A stretch of DNA of 64,000 nt from Enterococcus viikkiensis (GTDB taxonomy: Bacteria; Bacillota; Bacilli; Lactobacillales; Enterococcaceae): the NCBI RefSeq assembly GCF_005405345.1, contig NZ_BJDW01000002.1, forward strand, positions 1 to 64,000, in the 5' to 3' direction. Below the pieces are notes generated by a model. That model ran no database searches. It was not told where the DNA came from and saw nothing but the letters and a program-made list of their open reading frames with translations. The number at the start of each line of letters is the position of its first letter. The stretch's first letter is position 1. Shown here piece after piece: positions 20,455 through 30,915 of this stretch. Position numbers and translations under genes: made by a program.

Positions 20455-21333
20455 ATGAAAAATGAAATTTCGGGAAAGACACGGTTGGCTGGTTTATATG
20501 CGCTACCGGCAAGGCATAGCTTTTCGCCAATTATGCACACAACTGCGTTTCAAACAACGGGGGTCGATGCGGTCTATCTAAGTTTTGATGTTCAGCCGGA
20601 GCGACTTGGTGAAAGCATCCAAGCGATTCGTGATCTTGAAATGTTGGGCGTCAATTTATCAATGCCTCACAAAATGGCGGCGGTTCAATATGTGGATGAA
20701 CTGAGTCAAGCGGCACGCTTGATCGGAGCAATTAATACGATCGTCAATCATGACGGCAAGTTGATCGGACATATCACCGACGGCATTGGTTGTATGGAAA
20801 GTTTGAAACAAAATGGGATCGCGATCATCGGCAAAAGAATGACGATTCTTGGAGCTGGAGGAGCCGCGACAGCGATCATTACCCAAGCAGCGATTGACGG
20901 AGTGAAAGCTATTGATGTTTTCAATATCAAAGATGATTTTTATCAAATGATTGCACCAAAACTTGCAATGATCGCTGAAGAAACCAACTGTCAGATCCAG
21001 CTACACGATCTAGCAAATGAAAAGCAATTAGCGGACTCTCTAGCTGCCAGCAGCCTGCTAATTAATGCGACAAATATTGGAATGGCACCGAAAACGGATC
21101 AAATGCCCTTACCTGATCCAACATTGTTAAGAAGCGATTTACCTGTTTTCGATGTCATTTATCATCCAGGTGAAACAAAATTATTAAAAGCCGCAAAAGA
21201 AAAAGGTGCTACCGCTGTTAATGGGTTAGGTATGTTACTTTATCAAGGCGCTGCGGCGTTCAAACTATGGACCGGCAAGGAAATGCCCATCGAGCTGATC
21301 CAACCGTTATTGGAAAGAGAAATCAAAAAATAA
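20455..21333 (+). CDS. aroE: Shikimate dehydrogenase
   Basis: This 292-residue enzyme reduces 3-dehydroshikimate to shikimate with NADPH. Substrate-binding motifs GVNLSMPHKM (Lys catalytic) and ITDGIG lie in the N-terminal half. The nucleotide loop ILGAGGAATAII sits near residue 126-137, and NATNIGMAP follows. It is the first structural gene of the aromatic operon, behind the attenuator and preceded by AAAGGAGTGAGG. The quinate/shikimate variant of the family cannot be excluded, but the operon context favours biosynthesis. Confidence 0.93.
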   Translation: MKNEISGKTRLAGLYALPARHSFSPIMHTTAFQTTGVDAVYLSFDVQPERLGESIQAIRDLEMLGVNLSMPHKMAAVQYVDELSQAARLIGAINTIVNHDGKLIGHITDGIGCMESLKQNGIAIIGKRMTILGAGGAATAIITQAAIDGVKAIDVFNIKDDFYQMIAPKLAMIAEETNCQIQLHDLANEKQLADSLAASSLLINATNIGMAPKTDQMPLPDPTLLRSDLPVFDVIYHPGETKLLKAAKEKGATAVNGLGMLLYQGAAAFKLWTGKEMPIELIQPLLEREIKK

Positions 21334-21354
21334 AAAGTGAAGGAAGTTATTAAT

Positions 21355-22395
21355 ATGATTTTAATTATAAAAAAAGGTATTCAGGAATCAGAATTATCTC
21401 CTATTTTATCCCGTATTAAAGAAGAAGGGTTAGGCGTTCAAATCAATCACGGTAAAGACCGCCTAGTGTTGGGATTGCTGGGGGATCCAAAAATTATTCA
21501 AAATGTCCCATTCCAAGCATACAATGTCGTTGAACGAGCAGTAGCGATCTCTAATACCTACAAATTGACGTCAAGAGAATTCCACCCCCAAGATACAGTC
21601 GTTAATGTTGATGGCGTAAAAATCGGTGACGGTAGTTTTGTAACAATGGCAGGTCCTTGCTCGGTTGAAGGAGAAGAACAAATTATGGAAACAGCCCGCA
21701 TGGCAAAAGCTGGCGGTGCCAAAATTTTACGAGGTGGGGCCTACAAACCGCGGACTTCTCCATACGCTTTCCAAGGTCTGGGAGAAGAAGGGTTGAAAAT
21801 CATGCGCAAGGCCGCTGATGCTCACGGATTAAAAGTTATTACTGAAGTTATGGATGAAGCACACATCGATGTTGTTTGTGAATACGCAGATATCATTCAA
21901 ATTGGTGCCCGTAATATGCAAAACTTCCGGTTACTAGAAGCGGTCGGTAAAACAGGAAAACCGATTGGCTTGAAACGAGGAATCTCCGGAACAATTCAAG
22001 AGTGGTTGAATGCAGCAGAATACATTGCGGTTCAAAATAATTCCAACATTATTTTCATTGAGCGGGGGATTCGGACTTACGAAACTGCGACCCGAAATAC
22101 TTTTGATTTAAGCGCGGTACCATTGATTAAAAAATTGAGTCATTTCCCGATCATTGTTGACCCAAGCCATGGGACAGGCGTTTGGGATTTAGTGGCTCCA
22201 ATGGCACGAGCAGGGGTAGCCAGCGGTGCAGACGGCATGATCGTTGAGATTCATCCCGATCCTTTACACGCATGGTCTGATGGTGAACAATCATTGAATG
22301 AAAAAAATTACTTGCAAATGATGCGTGAAGTTGATGTGATGGTTGACGCGATGAAGAAAATCAATAGTTTAAACGAAGAACTAGCACTTAGCTAA
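21355..22395 (+). CDS. aroF: 3-deoxy-7-phosphoheptulonate (DAHP) synthase, type I beta
   Basis: This 346-residue enzyme condenses PEP and erythrose 4-phosphate in the first committed step of aromatic synthesis. The N-terminal roughly 70 residues resemble the ferredoxin-like FXD regulatory domain of Thermotoga/Listeria-type enzymes. The barrel carries MAGPCSVEGEEQ, LRGGAYKPRTSPYAFQG and IVDPSHGTG. I chose the ATG at 21355; an in-frame GTG at 21337 sits upstream of the ribosome binding site. The regulatory domain suggests feedback control by an aromatic end product, on top of attenuation. Confidence 0.93.
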   Translation: MILIIKKGIQESELSPILSRIKEEGLGVQINHGKDRLVLGLLGDPKIIQNVPFQAYNVVERAVAISNTYKLTSREFHPQDTVVNVDGVKIGDGSFVTMAGPCSVEGEEQIMETARMAKAGGAKILRGGAYKPRTSPYAFQGLGEEGLKIMRKAADAHGLKVITEVMDEAHIDVVCEYADIIQIGARNMQNFRLLEAVGKTGKPIGLKRGISGTIQEWLNAAEYIAVQNNSNIIFIERGIRTYETATRNTFDLSAVPLIKKLSHFPIIVDPSHGTGVWDLVAPMARAGVASGADGMIVEIHPDPLHAWSDGEQSLNEKNYLQMMREVDVMVDAMKKINSLNEELALS

Positions 22396-22411
22396 ACAGG
22401 GGGCAGCTTTC

Positions 22412-23470
22412 ATGGAAATCGTTCTACCAGATAAAAGTTATCAGATCATCGTCAAACGTCACGCCCTGGATTCCGTTGGCGAATGGATCGCCTCACTTTG
22501 GAAAAATAAAAAAATTGCGATTATCAGCGATGAAAATGTTTATCCCATTTATGGTAAAAAACTTCAGCAACAATTAGCAGACTATGAGGTTTGTCACTAT
22601 GCTGTTCCAGCAGGCGAAAGTAGTAAGTCATTAGACATGGCAACTACACTCTACGAATTTTTAGCCGATCATCAATTTACCCGCAGTGATGCATTAATTG
22701 CTTTAGGGGGCGGTGTTGTTGGTGATCTAGCAGGCTTTGTCGCCTCCACTTACATGCGAGGAATCGCCTTTGTTCAGATTCCGACGTCGTTATTAGCACA
22801 AGTGGATTCTAGTATCGGCGGAAAAACAGCGGTAAATTCAAGTAAGGCTAAGAATATGATTGGTACCTTCGCTCAACCAGATGGGGTATTGATTGATCCG
22901 GAAACGTTAAATACTTTGCCAGAATTACGAGTACGAGAAGGCATCGCGGAAATCATCAAATGTGGTGCTATCAGTGATGTTTCACTGTGGAAGGATCTTG
23001 AGAAACTAACAGGAATTCAAGATCTTTTAGCACACAGCGAAGCAATCATTCTAAAAGCATTACAGGTGAAGAAGACGGTTGTTGAAGAAGATGAATTTGA
23101 TAACGGCGCACGGTTACTATTGAATTTTGGTCATACCATTGGACACGCCATTGAAAATACCGCTGGTTATGGAAAAATCAGCCATGGCGAGGCTGTAGCA
23201 ATTGGTATGGTAAAAATTTCTCAGACGGCAGAAATGAACCAGCAAATGCCAGCAGGTATCACCAAAAAAATTAGCACGATGAATCAGAAATACGGCTTAC
23301 CGATCAATTACCAGCCTTGGGAAGCAGAGAAGTTTTATACGGCGATTACCCATGATAAAAAGGCGCGAGGCGATAACTTGAATATCATTTTATTAAAAGA
23401 TATTGGACAAGCCTATATTCAAAAAATCAAACTTACAGATATCAAAGACTATTTAATAGAAGGGAAGTAG
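22412..23470 (+). CDS. aroB: 3-dehydroquinate synthase
   Basis: This 352-residue NAD- and metal-dependent enzyme converts DAHP to 3-dehydroquinate. The NAD-binding GGGVVGDLAGFVAST, the PTSLLAQVDSSIGGKTAVN stretch and the zinc histidines in FGHTIGHAIE and SHGEAVAIGM are present. It follows the DAHP synthase gene by 16 bases and precedes aroC by 3, so it is a tightly coupled operon member. Confidence 0.95.
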   Translation: MEIVLPDKSYQIIVKRHALDSVGEWIASLWKNKKIAIISDENVYPIYGKKLQQQLADYEVCHYAVPAGESSKSLDMATTLYEFLADHQFTRSDALIALGGGVVGDLAGFVASTYMRGIAFVQIPTSLLAQVDSSIGGKTAVNSSKAKNMIGTFAQPDGVLIDPETLNTLPELRVREGIAEIIKCGAISDVSLWKDLEKLTGIQDLLAHSEAIILKALQVKKTVVEEDEFDNGARLLLNFGHTIGHAIENTAGYGKISHGEAVAIGMVKISQTAEMNQQMPAGITKKISTMNQKYGLPINYQPWEAEKFYTAITHDKKARGDNLNIILLKDIGQAYIQKIKLTDIKDYLIEGK

Positions 23471-23473
23471 TTT

Positions 23474-24634
23474 ATGCGTTACTTAACAGCTGGAGAATCT
23501 CATGGACCAGAGTTGACGGCGATCATTGAAGGAATACCCGCCGGCCTAGAACTTTCGATTGAGAAGATCAATCAAGAATTGGCTCGCAGACAAGGTGGTT
23601 ACGGTCGTGGTGGTCGTATGAAGATTGAAAAGGACCAAGTTCGAATTACTTCCGGTGTTCGTCACGGCAAAACTATCGGTTCACCGATTACGATGATCGT
23701 TCAAAATCGAGATTGGAAAAATTGGCAAACCGTCATGTCGGTAGAGGCAGTGGCGGAGAAAGATCAGAACTTGCGTCGGGTCTCAAAGCCGCGACCAGGC
23801 CATGCCGATTTAGTTGGTGGAATGAAATACGGTCATCATGATTTGCGGAATGTTTTGGAACGCTCATCAGCACGGGAAACTACCATGCGGGTGGCAGTCG
23901 GTGCGATTGCCAAACAAATTTTAGCAGCAGTTGATATTGAGATTGCCAGCCATGTCATGATTCTGGGTGGTATCGAAGCGACCGTACCCGAAACAATTAG
24001 CGTTCAAGAAATCCGAGCAAAGGTCAATGCATCAGAAGTCAATATGGTAGATAAAACGGTGGAAGAATCCGTTAAAGAATTGATCGATCAAACGAAAAAA
24101 GCGGGTGATACGATCGGTGGAGTCGTAGAAGTTCGGACAGATAATGTTCCCGCAGGTTTGGGCAGCTATGTTCAATGGGATCGCAAGCTGGATGGAAAAA
24201 TCGCCCAAATCATGATGAGTATCAATGCTTTCAAAGGCGTAGAATTCGGGATTGGTTTTGAAGCGGCTCGTCAACCCGGTTCAAAGGTCATGGATGAAAT
24301 TGTTTGGAAGGAAGGCTATAGCCGAAGGAGTAATCATTTAGGCGGCTTCGAAGGTGGCATGACTAACGGGGAACAAATTATCGTTCGTGGCGTGATGAAA
24401 CCAATTCCAACGCTTTATAAACCTTTGATGAGTGTCGATATCGATACTAAAGAACCTTACAAAGCAAGTGTTGAACGCTCAGACAGTACTGCGGTACCTG
24501 CGGCTTCCGTTGTGGCAGAACACGTTGTTTCCACTGTTTTGGCAGAAGAGCTACTAGACAAATTTTCTAGTGATACGATGGAAGAATTCAAGCAAGCGGT
24601 AGCGGCGTACCGCGAAGCTATTAAAAATTTTTAG
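23474..24634 (+). CDS. aroC: Chorismate synthase
   Basis: This 386-residue FMN-dependent enzyme makes chorismate from EPSP. Family signatures [18 protein letters not shown] (N terminus), [28 protein letters not shown] and [11 protein letters not shown] are all visible. It lies 3 bases after aroB. The order aroB-aroC-tyrA-aroA is common in Lactobacillales. Confidence 0.96.
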   Translation: MRYLTAGESHGPELTAIIEGIPAGLELSIEKINQELARRQGGYGRGGRMKIEKDQVRITSGVRHGKTIGSPITMIVQNRDWKNWQTVMSVEAVAEKDQNLRRVSKPRPGHADLVGGMKYGHHDLRNVLERSSARETTMRVAVGAIAKQILAAVDIEIASHVMILGGIEATVPETISVQEIRAKVNASEVNMVDKTVEESVKELIDQTKKAGDTIGGVVEVRTDNVPAGLGSYVQWDRKLDGKIAQIMMSINAFKGVEFGIGFEAARQPGSKVMDEIVWKEGYSRRSNHLGGFEGGMTNGEQIIVRGVMKPIPTLYKPLMSVDIDTKEPYKASVERSDSTAVPAASVVAEHVVSTVLAEELLDKFSSDTMEEFKQAVAAYREAIKNF

Positions 24635-24650
24635 GAGAGCGGGTGAGACA

Positions 24651-25724
24651 GTGAAAAAGAAAGTTTACGTCTTAGGTCTAGGTTTGATCGGAGCGTCTCT
24701 TTGCCGTAGTATCAAAAATTCGGAGATCACGCTCTATGGATGGGATCATCAAGCTGAGACTCGAAAAATCGCGCTTGACGTCCAATTGGTGGATCAAATT
24801 GTTTCCCTTGATGAAGCACCTGCGATGGATGTAATCATCTTAGCTGTCCCTGTACGCTCAACGCTACACTATCTACACGAGTTAGCCCGCTTACCCTTAA
24901 AAAAATCGGTAATCGTAACAGACACTGGTAGCACCAAAAATGAAGTCATGACCTTAGCCAAAACATTGCCATTTACTTTTATCGGCGGACATCCAATGGC
25001 TGGTTCTCACAAATCTGGGGTGAAAGCAGGGAATCCCAACCTTTTTGAAGAGGCGTATTACATTTTGACACCGCCTGAAGGAATCGATGTTGAGCCATTA
25101 ATGGCGCTTTTAGAACCAACGCGAGCTAAATTTGTCGTGATCGAACCGGAATCTCATGATGAAATCGTTGGTGTGTTAAGTCATTTGCCGCACATTGTAG
25201 CTTCCGGCTTAGTAAGCATGAGCGATCAATTAGCCGGAAAATACCCCCGGGCGACTCAATTAGCGGCCGGAGGCTTTCGGGATATTACTCGCATTGCATC
25301 TTCTGATCCGCAAATGTGGACGGACATCTTATTAACCAATCGTTCCATCTTATTGGAATTGATCTCAAATTGGCAAAACCAAATGGCAGATATTCGCGAA
25401 AGTCTAGTAGCAGAGGATCAGCCGGCGATTTATGAGTTTTTCAGTCAAGCTAAGCAGTTTAGAGACCACTTGCCTGCTAAGGATCATGGTGTCATTCCAG
25501 CCTTTTACGATCTTTATGTCGATATCCCGGATATTGCAGGGGCGATCGCTAAAGTCATGACCGTTTTAAGTGAAGTGGAAATTTCAATTATCAATTTAAA
25601 GATCCAAGAGACACGAGAAGATATTTTCGGCGTGTTAGAACTTTCATTTAAAAATCAACAGGATTTAGAAAAGGGAAGGCAATTAATTGAAGCAGAAAAA
25701 TTTAATTGTCACAAAAGGAGTTGA
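24651..25724 (+). CDS. tyrA: Prephenate dehydrogenase with C-terminal ACT domain
   Basis: This 357-residue enzyme oxidatively decarboxylates prephenate toward tyrosine. An N-terminal Rossmann motif ([14 protein letters not shown]) leads into the catalytic region ([22 protein letters not shown]). The last roughly 75 residues ([17 protein letters not shown] and following) look like an ACT regulatory domain. The start is GTG, with AGGAG about 13 bases upstream, a long spacing. Codons at its 3' end carry the aroA ribosome binding site (AAAGGAG, 25714-25720). Confidence 0.92.
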   Translation: MKKKVYVLGLGLIGASLCRSIKNSEITLYGWDHQAETRKIALDVQLVDQIVSLDEAPAMDVIILAVPVRSTLHYLHELARLPLKKSVIVTDTGSTKNEVMTLAKTLPFTFIGGHPMAGSHKSGVKAGNPNLFEEAYYILTPPEGIDVEPLMALLEPTRAKFVVIEPESHDEIVGVLSHLPHIVASGLVSMSDQLAGKYPRATQLAAGGFRDITRIASSDPQMWTDILLTNRSILLELISNWQNQMADIRESLVAEDQPAIYEFFSQAKQFRDHLPAKDHGVIPAFYDLYVDIPDIAGAIAKVMTVLSEVEISIINLKIQETREDIFGVLELSFKNQQDLEKGRQLIEAEKFNCHKRS

Positions 25725-25728
25725 AACG

Positions 25729-27006
25729 ATGAAGCTACTTTCCACCAAAAAAGGGTTAAATGGAACATTGACCGTACCGGCCGATAAATCAATTTCACAT
25801 CGTAGTATTATGTTTGGCGCAATCAGTGAAGGCACGACAAGAATTCATAATTTTTTAAGAGCCGAGGATTGTCTCAGTACCATCGCGGTTTTTAAAGCAT
25901 TAGGAGTAAGTATCACTGAAGACCAGCGGGATATTATTGTTGAAGGTAAAGGGATGGAAGCATTAACGACAGCGAATCAATTACTGGATGCTGGAAATTC
26001 TGGCACAACGATGCGTTTAGTTTTAGGAATGTTAGCAGGACGTCCTTTTACTAGTGAAATTACCGGTGACGCTTCTTTAAATCGGCGACCGATGGAACGG
26101 GTGATGGGGCCTTTACGCCAAATGGGTGCACAAATCCAAGGAGTCAAAGGCAGCGAATTCCCACCAATCCAAATTCAAGGTCAGAAACTGACCGGCATCA
26201 CTTATGAAATGCCGATCGCGAGTGCGCAAGTAAAATCAGCGATACTGTTTGCAGCACTGCAGGCTGAGGGGACGACAACGATCATTGAAAAAGAAAAATC
26301 CCGAAATCACACAGAAGAGATGATCAAACAATTTGGCGGTGAGATCAACGTCGCTGATAGGACTATTACTTTAACTGGTGGACAGCGGCTAGTGGGACAA
26401 GAAGTGAGCGTTCCTGGTGATATTTCTTCTGCGGCCTTTTATCTAGTAGCGGCCAGTATTTTACCGGAAAGTCAGCTACTGCTGAAACAAGTTGGAGTAA
26501 ATCCCACTCGGACAGGTATTTTAGATGTGTTATTAGAAATGGGCGCAGAAATTGAGCAAATGAATGTAGACACACAAAATCAAGCAGCAGATTTGGCGGT
26601 AAAAACAGCTCACTTAAAGGCATGTGAGATTGGCGGCGAAATCATCCCCCGGTTGATCGATGAACTGCCGATCCTGGCATTAGCGGCCACGCAAGCCAAA
26701 GGGACGACGATCATTCGCGATGCTCAAGAATTAAAAGTCAAAGAAACTAATCGGATTGATGCGACAGCTCAAGAGCTAAATAAATTAGGGGCAAAGATCG
26801 AAGCGACCGATGATGGTCTGATTATTCACGGACCGACACCCTTGCACGGCGGAGCAGTAGACAGTCATGGGGATCATCGAATCGGGATGATGTTGCAGAT
26901 AGCGGCGTTACTCACAGATGAAGTAGTGGAATTAAACAATCCCGAAGCGATCAATATTTCCTATCCAAATTTTTTCATTGACATAGCTCAATTAATTACA
27001 GATTAA
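25729..27006 (+). CDS. aroA: EPSP synthase (3-phosphoshikimate 1-carboxyvinyltransferase)
   Basis: This 425-residue enzyme adds enolpyruvyl from PEP to shikimate 3-phosphate. Motifs include [45 protein letters not shown] and [11 protein letters not shown]. The sequence [11 protein letters not shown] with Ala rather than Gly is seen in some class II enzymes. I chose the ATG at 25729, 8 bases after AAAGGAG, over the longer frame opening at 25687 inside tyrA. The tandem repeat follows before aroK. Confidence 0.95.
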   Translation: MKLLSTKKGLNGTLTVPADKSISHRSIMFGAISEGTTRIHNFLRAEDCLSTIAVFKALGVSITEDQRDIIVEGKGMEALTTANQLLDAGNSGTTMRLVLGMLAGRPFTSEITGDASLNRRPMERVMGPLRQMGAQIQGVKGSEFPPIQIQGQKLTGITYEMPIASAQVKSAILFAALQAEGTTTIIEKEKSRNHTEEMIKQFGGEINVADRTITLTGGQRLVGQEVSVPGDISSAAFYLVAASILPESQLLLKQVGVNPTRTGILDVLLEMGAEIEQMNVDTQNQAADLAVKTAHLKACEIGGEIIPRLIDELPILALAATQAKGTTIIRDAQELKVKETNRIDATAQELNKLGAKIEATDDGLIIHGPTPLHGGAVDSHGDHRIGMMLQIAALLTDEVVELNNPEAINISYPNFFIDIAQLITD

Positions 27007-27016
27007 GAATAATACC

Positions 27017-27323
27017 AAGGATGTCAGTTCCACTTTTGCAGTTTAATTAATGCAATGCACAAGGAATTAGTATCAACGAATTCAAATGAAAAAATGTTTA
27101 GTGGAATGATATACGGCATGAGAATCAAACTCATTTTTTGTTTAAAAAAAATGAATTCATTATTACGAATAAGGATGTCAGTTCCACTTTTGTAGTTTAA
27201 TTAATGTAATGCATAAGGAATTGGTATCAAGGAATCCAAATGAAAAAATGTTTAGTGGAATGATATACGGCATGAGAATCAAACTCATTTTTTTGTTAAA
27301 AAAATGAATTCATTATTACGAAT
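27017..27323 (+). repeat. Tandem duplication of about 154 bp between aroA and aroK
   Basis: Unit 1 (27017-27170) and unit 2 (27171-27323) start with AAGGATGTCAGTTCCACTTT and differ at only about eight positions plus a one-base run-length change. Each unit holds a small inverted repeat (TTCCACT near the start, AGTGGAA near the middle), a weak terminator-like hairpin (ATGAG / CTCAT followed by T6-7), and a final ATGAATTCATTATTACGAAT. The second unit runs into the aroK ribosome binding site. No ORF of substance is carried. Confidence 0.85.
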
Positions 27324-27336
27324 AAGGAGAATGTCT

Positions 27337-27840
27337 ATGGAATCGATTGTTTTAATTGGATTTATGGGTGCGGGTAAGACGACGATCAGTAAAGCTTTGG
27401 CGAAAACCTTGAACGTACAAGTAGTTGACATGGATGATGTGCTAGTTGAACGGATTGGTCAACCGATCAATGACTATTTCGAGGAATATGGCGAAACTTC
27501 TTTTCGGAAACATGAAACAACACTGTTAAAAGAAGCCTTGAAGGAAGAATCAATCATCGCCACTGGAGGTGGTGTGATTTTACAAAAAGAAAATCAGCAA
27601 GTTTTATCGGATAAATTGGTGGTTTATTTGAAGGCGGATGCGAATATTTTAGTTAAACGGATTCGTGAAGATCAGGTGAATGTTCGTCCTTTAGCAATCA
27701 AAAATGATGATGGTGATTTAAAGCGGTTGTTCTTCTCTCGGGAAAAATTATACGAAAAATTAGCAAAGGTCATTATCGATACGACTAAAAAGAAACCTAT
27801 AGAAATCGTTTCAGAAATCATCCAACAGGTGGGGTTATAA
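27337..27840 (+). CDS. aroK: Shikimate kinase
   Basis: This 167-residue P-loop kinase phosphorylates shikimate with ATP. Walker A GFMGAGKTT lies at residues 8-16, the shikimate-binding Asp-Asp pair near residue 31-33, FRKHE near residue 55, and GGGVIL near residue 76. I chose the ATG at 27337, 7 bases after AAGGAG (27324-27329); ATGs at 27304 and 27331 lie within or too near the repeat unit. Its stop overlaps the pheA start (TAATG). Confidence 0.94.
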   Translation: MESIVLIGFMGAGKTTISKALAKTLNVQVVDMDDVLVERIGQPINDYFEEYGETSFRKHETTLLKEALKEESIIATGGGVILQKENQQVLSDKLVVYLKADANILVKRIREDQVNVRPLAIKNDDGDLKRLFFSREKLYEKLAKVIIDTTKKKPIEIVSEIIQQVGL

Positions 27841-28688
27841 TGAAGGTTGGTTATCTAGGACCGAAGGGGTCATTTACGTATAGTGCTGCGACGAATTTTT
27901 TTGCATCAGAGGCATTGTTGTCTTATGATTCATTACCGGCGTTACTAAAAGCGTTGCGAAGTGGACTATTGGAATACTGTATGGTGCCGATTGAAAATAC
28001 GATTGAGGGGTCTGTCTTGCCAACCTTGGATCTGATTTTTCAAACCTTACCTACGATTCAAGCCGAGATTGTTTTGCCGATTCGTCAGCAATTAATGGTT
28101 CATCCCAATCACGTGGAGCGTTGGCAGGAAACCGAATTGATCTGCAGTCACCCGCAAGCGTTGGCCCAATCACAATTATTTTTGATGAATCACTTTCCTT
28201 TGGTTGATATTGAACAGCTTGGATCGACTACTTTAGGAGCTCAAAAAGTGGCGCAGAATCCGGATAAAAAGTATGCTGCAATTGGTTCCCGAGAAGCGGC
28301 TACTCAATTTGGTTTGCAAATCGTCAAAGAAGACATTCAATCGATCGATAATAATGAAACGCGTTTTTGGCTGCTGGGAAATCAGCCGATCCTTAGCGAT
28401 TTACCACAGCAAAAGCAAAAAGTGACATTGCTTTTTGATCTAGCAAAAGATCGTCCGGGTGCACTTTATCACTGTTTAGCCTTTTTTGCTGCCGAAAAAA
28501 TTAATTTAACAAAAATTGAATCCCGAACTCAGAAGACTCAGTTGGGAGAATATTTTTTCATTATTGATTTAGAACGGCCGCAAGGGGAACAGCTACAAAA
28601 CGTTCTACAGCAGTTAAATGCCCAACATTTTGATGTCACCTTAATCGGGGATTACCCCACCTATATTTCCAAAATTAGAAAATCTTAG
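27840..28688 (+). CDS. pheA: Prephenate dehydratase with ACT domain
   Basis: This 282-residue monofunctional enzyme converts prephenate to phenylpyruvate. The N terminus GYLGPKGSFTY, the catalytic PIENTIEGSV segment (near residues 48-57) and NNETRFWLLG are present. A C-terminal ACT domain (DRPGALYHCLAFFA; ESRTQKTQLGEYFF) is the usual site of Phe feedback. It overlaps aroK by one base and closes the operon. Confidence 0.95.
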   Translation: MKVGYLGPKGSFTYSAATNFFASEALLSYDSLPALLKALRSGLLEYCMVPIENTIEGSVLPTLDLIFQTLPTIQAEIVLPIRQQLMVHPNHVERWQETELICSHPQALAQSQLFLMNHFPLVDIEQLGSTTLGAQKVAQNPDKKYAAIGSREAATQFGLQIVKEDIQSIDNNETRFWLLGNQPILSDLPQQKQKVTLLFDLAKDRPGALYHCLAFFAAEKINLTKIESRTQKTQLGEYFFIIDLERPQGEQLQNVLQQLNAQHFDVTLIGDYPTYISKIRKS

Positions 28689-28712
28689 TAGTTAAGGTTT
28701 TCTAATTTTTTT
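28672..28712 (+). terminator. Terminator of the aromatic operon
   Basis: A stem of about 16 bp (arms 28672-28687 and 28692-28708, 4-base loop, one G-U) overlaps the pheA stop codon and runs into a tract of eight T. Confidence 0.88.
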
Positions 28713-28784
28713 TTATAAAAATAAGACAAATACCGGTTGATTTGCTATTTTATTAGTAACAGTATGGAAACGAAGAGGTGCACT

Positions 28785-29954
28785 ATGAGCCGAATGGATA
28801 AATATAAAGATATTCATAAGGAAAGTCAAAAGGAAGAAAAAGAGCCTTTTGGCTTTCGTCGTGAGATCAAAAAAAAGACGCAAGGGACTCAGTACTCGTC
28901 TGAAAAAGATGCTAAGACCGAGCATTATGAAGACCCAGAAGAGAAGTTCTATTATCAAGAATACGATCAAAAGCCTGAGAAGAAACGCTTTAACTTTAAA
29001 GTCCCTTCAGTAAAAAATCCTTTCAAACGAAAGGCGAAAAATCCCTATGAGCAAAAGCCGAGGCGAAAACGAAGCTGGCGCAGAATCCTATTAATGGTTT
29101 TAATCGTACTACTAGGCTTTTCAGTCATTTCTTTCGGTGTTGGAAATTTTGCGGCCAAGCATGATTCATCAATGCCAAAAATCGAAACCCAAGAGTTTAA
29201 TGGCGTGGAGTCTTCTAATGGAACGAAGAATATTTTGCTTTTAGGAAGCGACACGCGAGATAATATCAGTGGTCGTTCTGACTCTATGATGGTTCTGCAA
29301 GTAGATGGTCATGGCAAACCCAAATTAGTTTCCTTTATGCGGGATATGTACGTGAATATCCCTGGAGTCGGTGAAAACAAATTGAATGCGGCTTATGCAT
29401 ACGGCGGGGCTGATTTAGTCCGTCAGACATTAAAAGATAATTTTGGGATTGATTGCCGCTATTACGCGATGGTGGATTTTCAGACCTTTGAAAAGGGTGT
29501 AGATGCATTATTTCCACGAGGAGTCCAAATCGATTCAGAGAAAGACATGAGCTCTTATATTGATCAACCGATCAGTAAGGGCCCACAACGGATGCATGGC
29601 CATACCTTATTGAACTACGCACGTTTTCGGATGGATGAAGAAGGTGACTTCGGTCGTGTTCGGCGTCAGCAGCAAGTAATGCAGAGTGTCTTTAGCCAAT
29701 TAAAAAATCCTTTAGTGTTATTACGGGGACCTTACGCAGCGGGAAAAATCTGGGGCTATCTATCAACCGATATGCCGAACACCTTTGTCTTGGGTAACTT
29801 TTTCAATTTTGCCAAAGCCGTTGGTGGGATCGAGCGTTTGACGTTACCTGTTGATGGTTCATGGTCGTATATTGATACGGCGAATGCCGGCAGTGCATTA
29901 GCCGTCGATACCAATCAAAATACTCAGGCGGTCCAAGCCTTTTTAGACAAGTAG
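28785..29954 (+). CDS. LytR-CpsA-Psr (LCP) family cell-wall ligase
   Basis: This 389-residue protein has a long, highly charged cytoplasmic N terminus (about 100 residues, Lys/Glu/Arg-rich), one transmembrane helix at about residues 104-126, and an extracellular LCP domain. LCP motifs are NILLLGSDTRD, GRSDSMMVLQV, SFMRDMYVNIPG, KLNAAYAYGG and LNYARFRMDEEGDFGR. Members transfer teichoic acids or capsule polymers onto peptidoglycan; enterococcal Psr belongs here. I chose the ATG at 28785 (AGAGGTG site) rather than the frame opening at 28737. Confidence 0.9.
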   Translation: MSRMDKYKDIHKESQKEEKEPFGFRREIKKKTQGTQYSSEKDAKTEHYEDPEEKFYYQEYDQKPEKKRFNFKVPSVKNPFKRKAKNPYEQKPRRKRSWRRILLMVLIVLLGFSVISFGVGNFAAKHDSSMPKIETQEFNGVESSNGTKNILLLGSDTRDNISGRSDSMMVLQVDGHGKPKLVSFMRDMYVNIPGVGENKLNAAYAYGGADLVRQTLKDNFGIDCRYYAMVDFQTFEKGVDALFPRGVQIDSEKDMSSYIDQPISKGPQRMHGHTLLNYARFRMDEEGDFGRVRRQQQVMQSVFSQLKNPLVLLRGPYAAGKIWGYLSTDMPNTFVLGNFFNFAKAVGGIERLTLPVDGSWSYIDTANAGSALAVDTNQNTQAVQAFLDK

Positions 29955-30033
29955 TCGATTTTTGATTCCCATGCTAGTGTGAGTATGCTATATTATATTT
30001 ATTGTAAATTTTGTTTGAAACGAGGAAATGAAT

Positions 30034-30879
30034 ATGAAATTAGCGATTGTGACAGATAGCACCGCCTATCTGAATGAACGCATACGCAATCATAAAGATT
30101 TATTTGTTCTCCCGATTCCAGTGATCATTGATGACGAACCTTTTGAAGAAGGCGTAGATATTGGATACGAAGAATTTTATCAAAAGCTCAAAGAAAGCAA
30201 GGACTTTCCCAAAACCTCGCAACCTGTTTTAGGTGAAGTTTTCCAATTGTACCGTTCAATCAAAGAACAAGGTTATGACACAGTCATCAGTATTCATCTA
30301 TCAGAAGGTATCTCTGGTTTTGTTCGGACTTTGACAGCCATCAAAGAAGATATTGAAGGTTTGGAAGTCATTCCTTACGATTCCAAGATCACTAGTGTGC
30401 CGATGGGCTATATGGTGGAAAAAGCGTTGGAAATGAGTGATCAAGGAAACTCTCTAGAGGAAATCATTGCGGCTGTCGATACGATTCGCGACACGACCAA
30501 TGCCTATATCATCGTGGACGATTTAGATAACTTGGTGCGTGGTGGCCGTCTGACTAATAGCGCAGCGATCATTGGCGGCTTATTGAAAATCAAGCCAATC
30601 TTAACCTTTGAAGAAGGCAAAATTGTGCTAGCAGAAAAAATTCGTTCTTTAAAGAAAGCTCTTCAAAGAACCGAAGAAATCATCGAAGAACGTCGGCAAG
30701 TAAATGGCAAAGATTTACGAATCTTTATCATTCACGGCAATAATCCTGAGTTAGCCCAAGAAGAATACGAAAAGCTTAGAGAAAAGTATCCCGAAGCGAC
30801 GATCGATGTTGGCACTTTTGGTCCAGTCATCGGCACACATCTAGGCGATAAAGCCATCGCATTAGGCGTAGCAAAATAA
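30034..30879 (+). CDS. DegV family fatty-acid-binding protein
   Basis: This 281-residue DegV-fold protein begins KLAIVTDSTAYL. Family members bind fatty acids in the cytoplasm and some (FakB) present them to the kinase FakA for phosphorylation. Typical segments are KTSQPVLGEV, ISIHLSEGISGFVRT, IVDDLDNLVRGGRL and IHGNNPE. The ATG at 30034 is preferred, being 8 bases after GAGG; the in-frame ATG at 30028 is too close. No kinase gene lies nearby, so the role as FakB is inferred from family only. Confidence 0.88.
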   Translation: MKLAIVTDSTAYLNERIRNHKDLFVLPIPVIIDDEPFEEGVDIGYEEFYQKLKESKDFPKTSQPVLGEVFQLYRSIKEQGYDTVISIHLSEGISGFVRTLTAIKEDIEGLEVIPYDSKITSVPMGYMVEKALEMSDQGNSLEEIIAAVDTIRDTTNAYIIVDDLDNLVRGGRLTNSAAIIGGLLKIKPILTFEEGKIVLAEKIRSLKKALQRTEEIIEERRQVNGKDLRIFIIHGNNPELAQEEYEKLREKYPEATIDVGTFGPVIGTHLGDKAIALGVAK

Positions 30880-30886
30880 TAGACGA

Positions 30887-30915
30887 AACTCACTAGTTTT
30901 CTGGTGAGTTTTTTA
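30887..30915 (+). terminator. Terminator after the DegV gene
   Basis: AACTCACTAG and CTGGTGAGTT form a 10-bp stem with one G-U and a TTTT loop, followed by a T tract. Confidence 0.85.

Noticed and set aside
27005-27323. T-box riboswitch upstream of aroK
   Set aside because: No T-box sequence (AGGGTGGNACCGCG-like) and no specifier stem; the structure is a plain tandem duplication.
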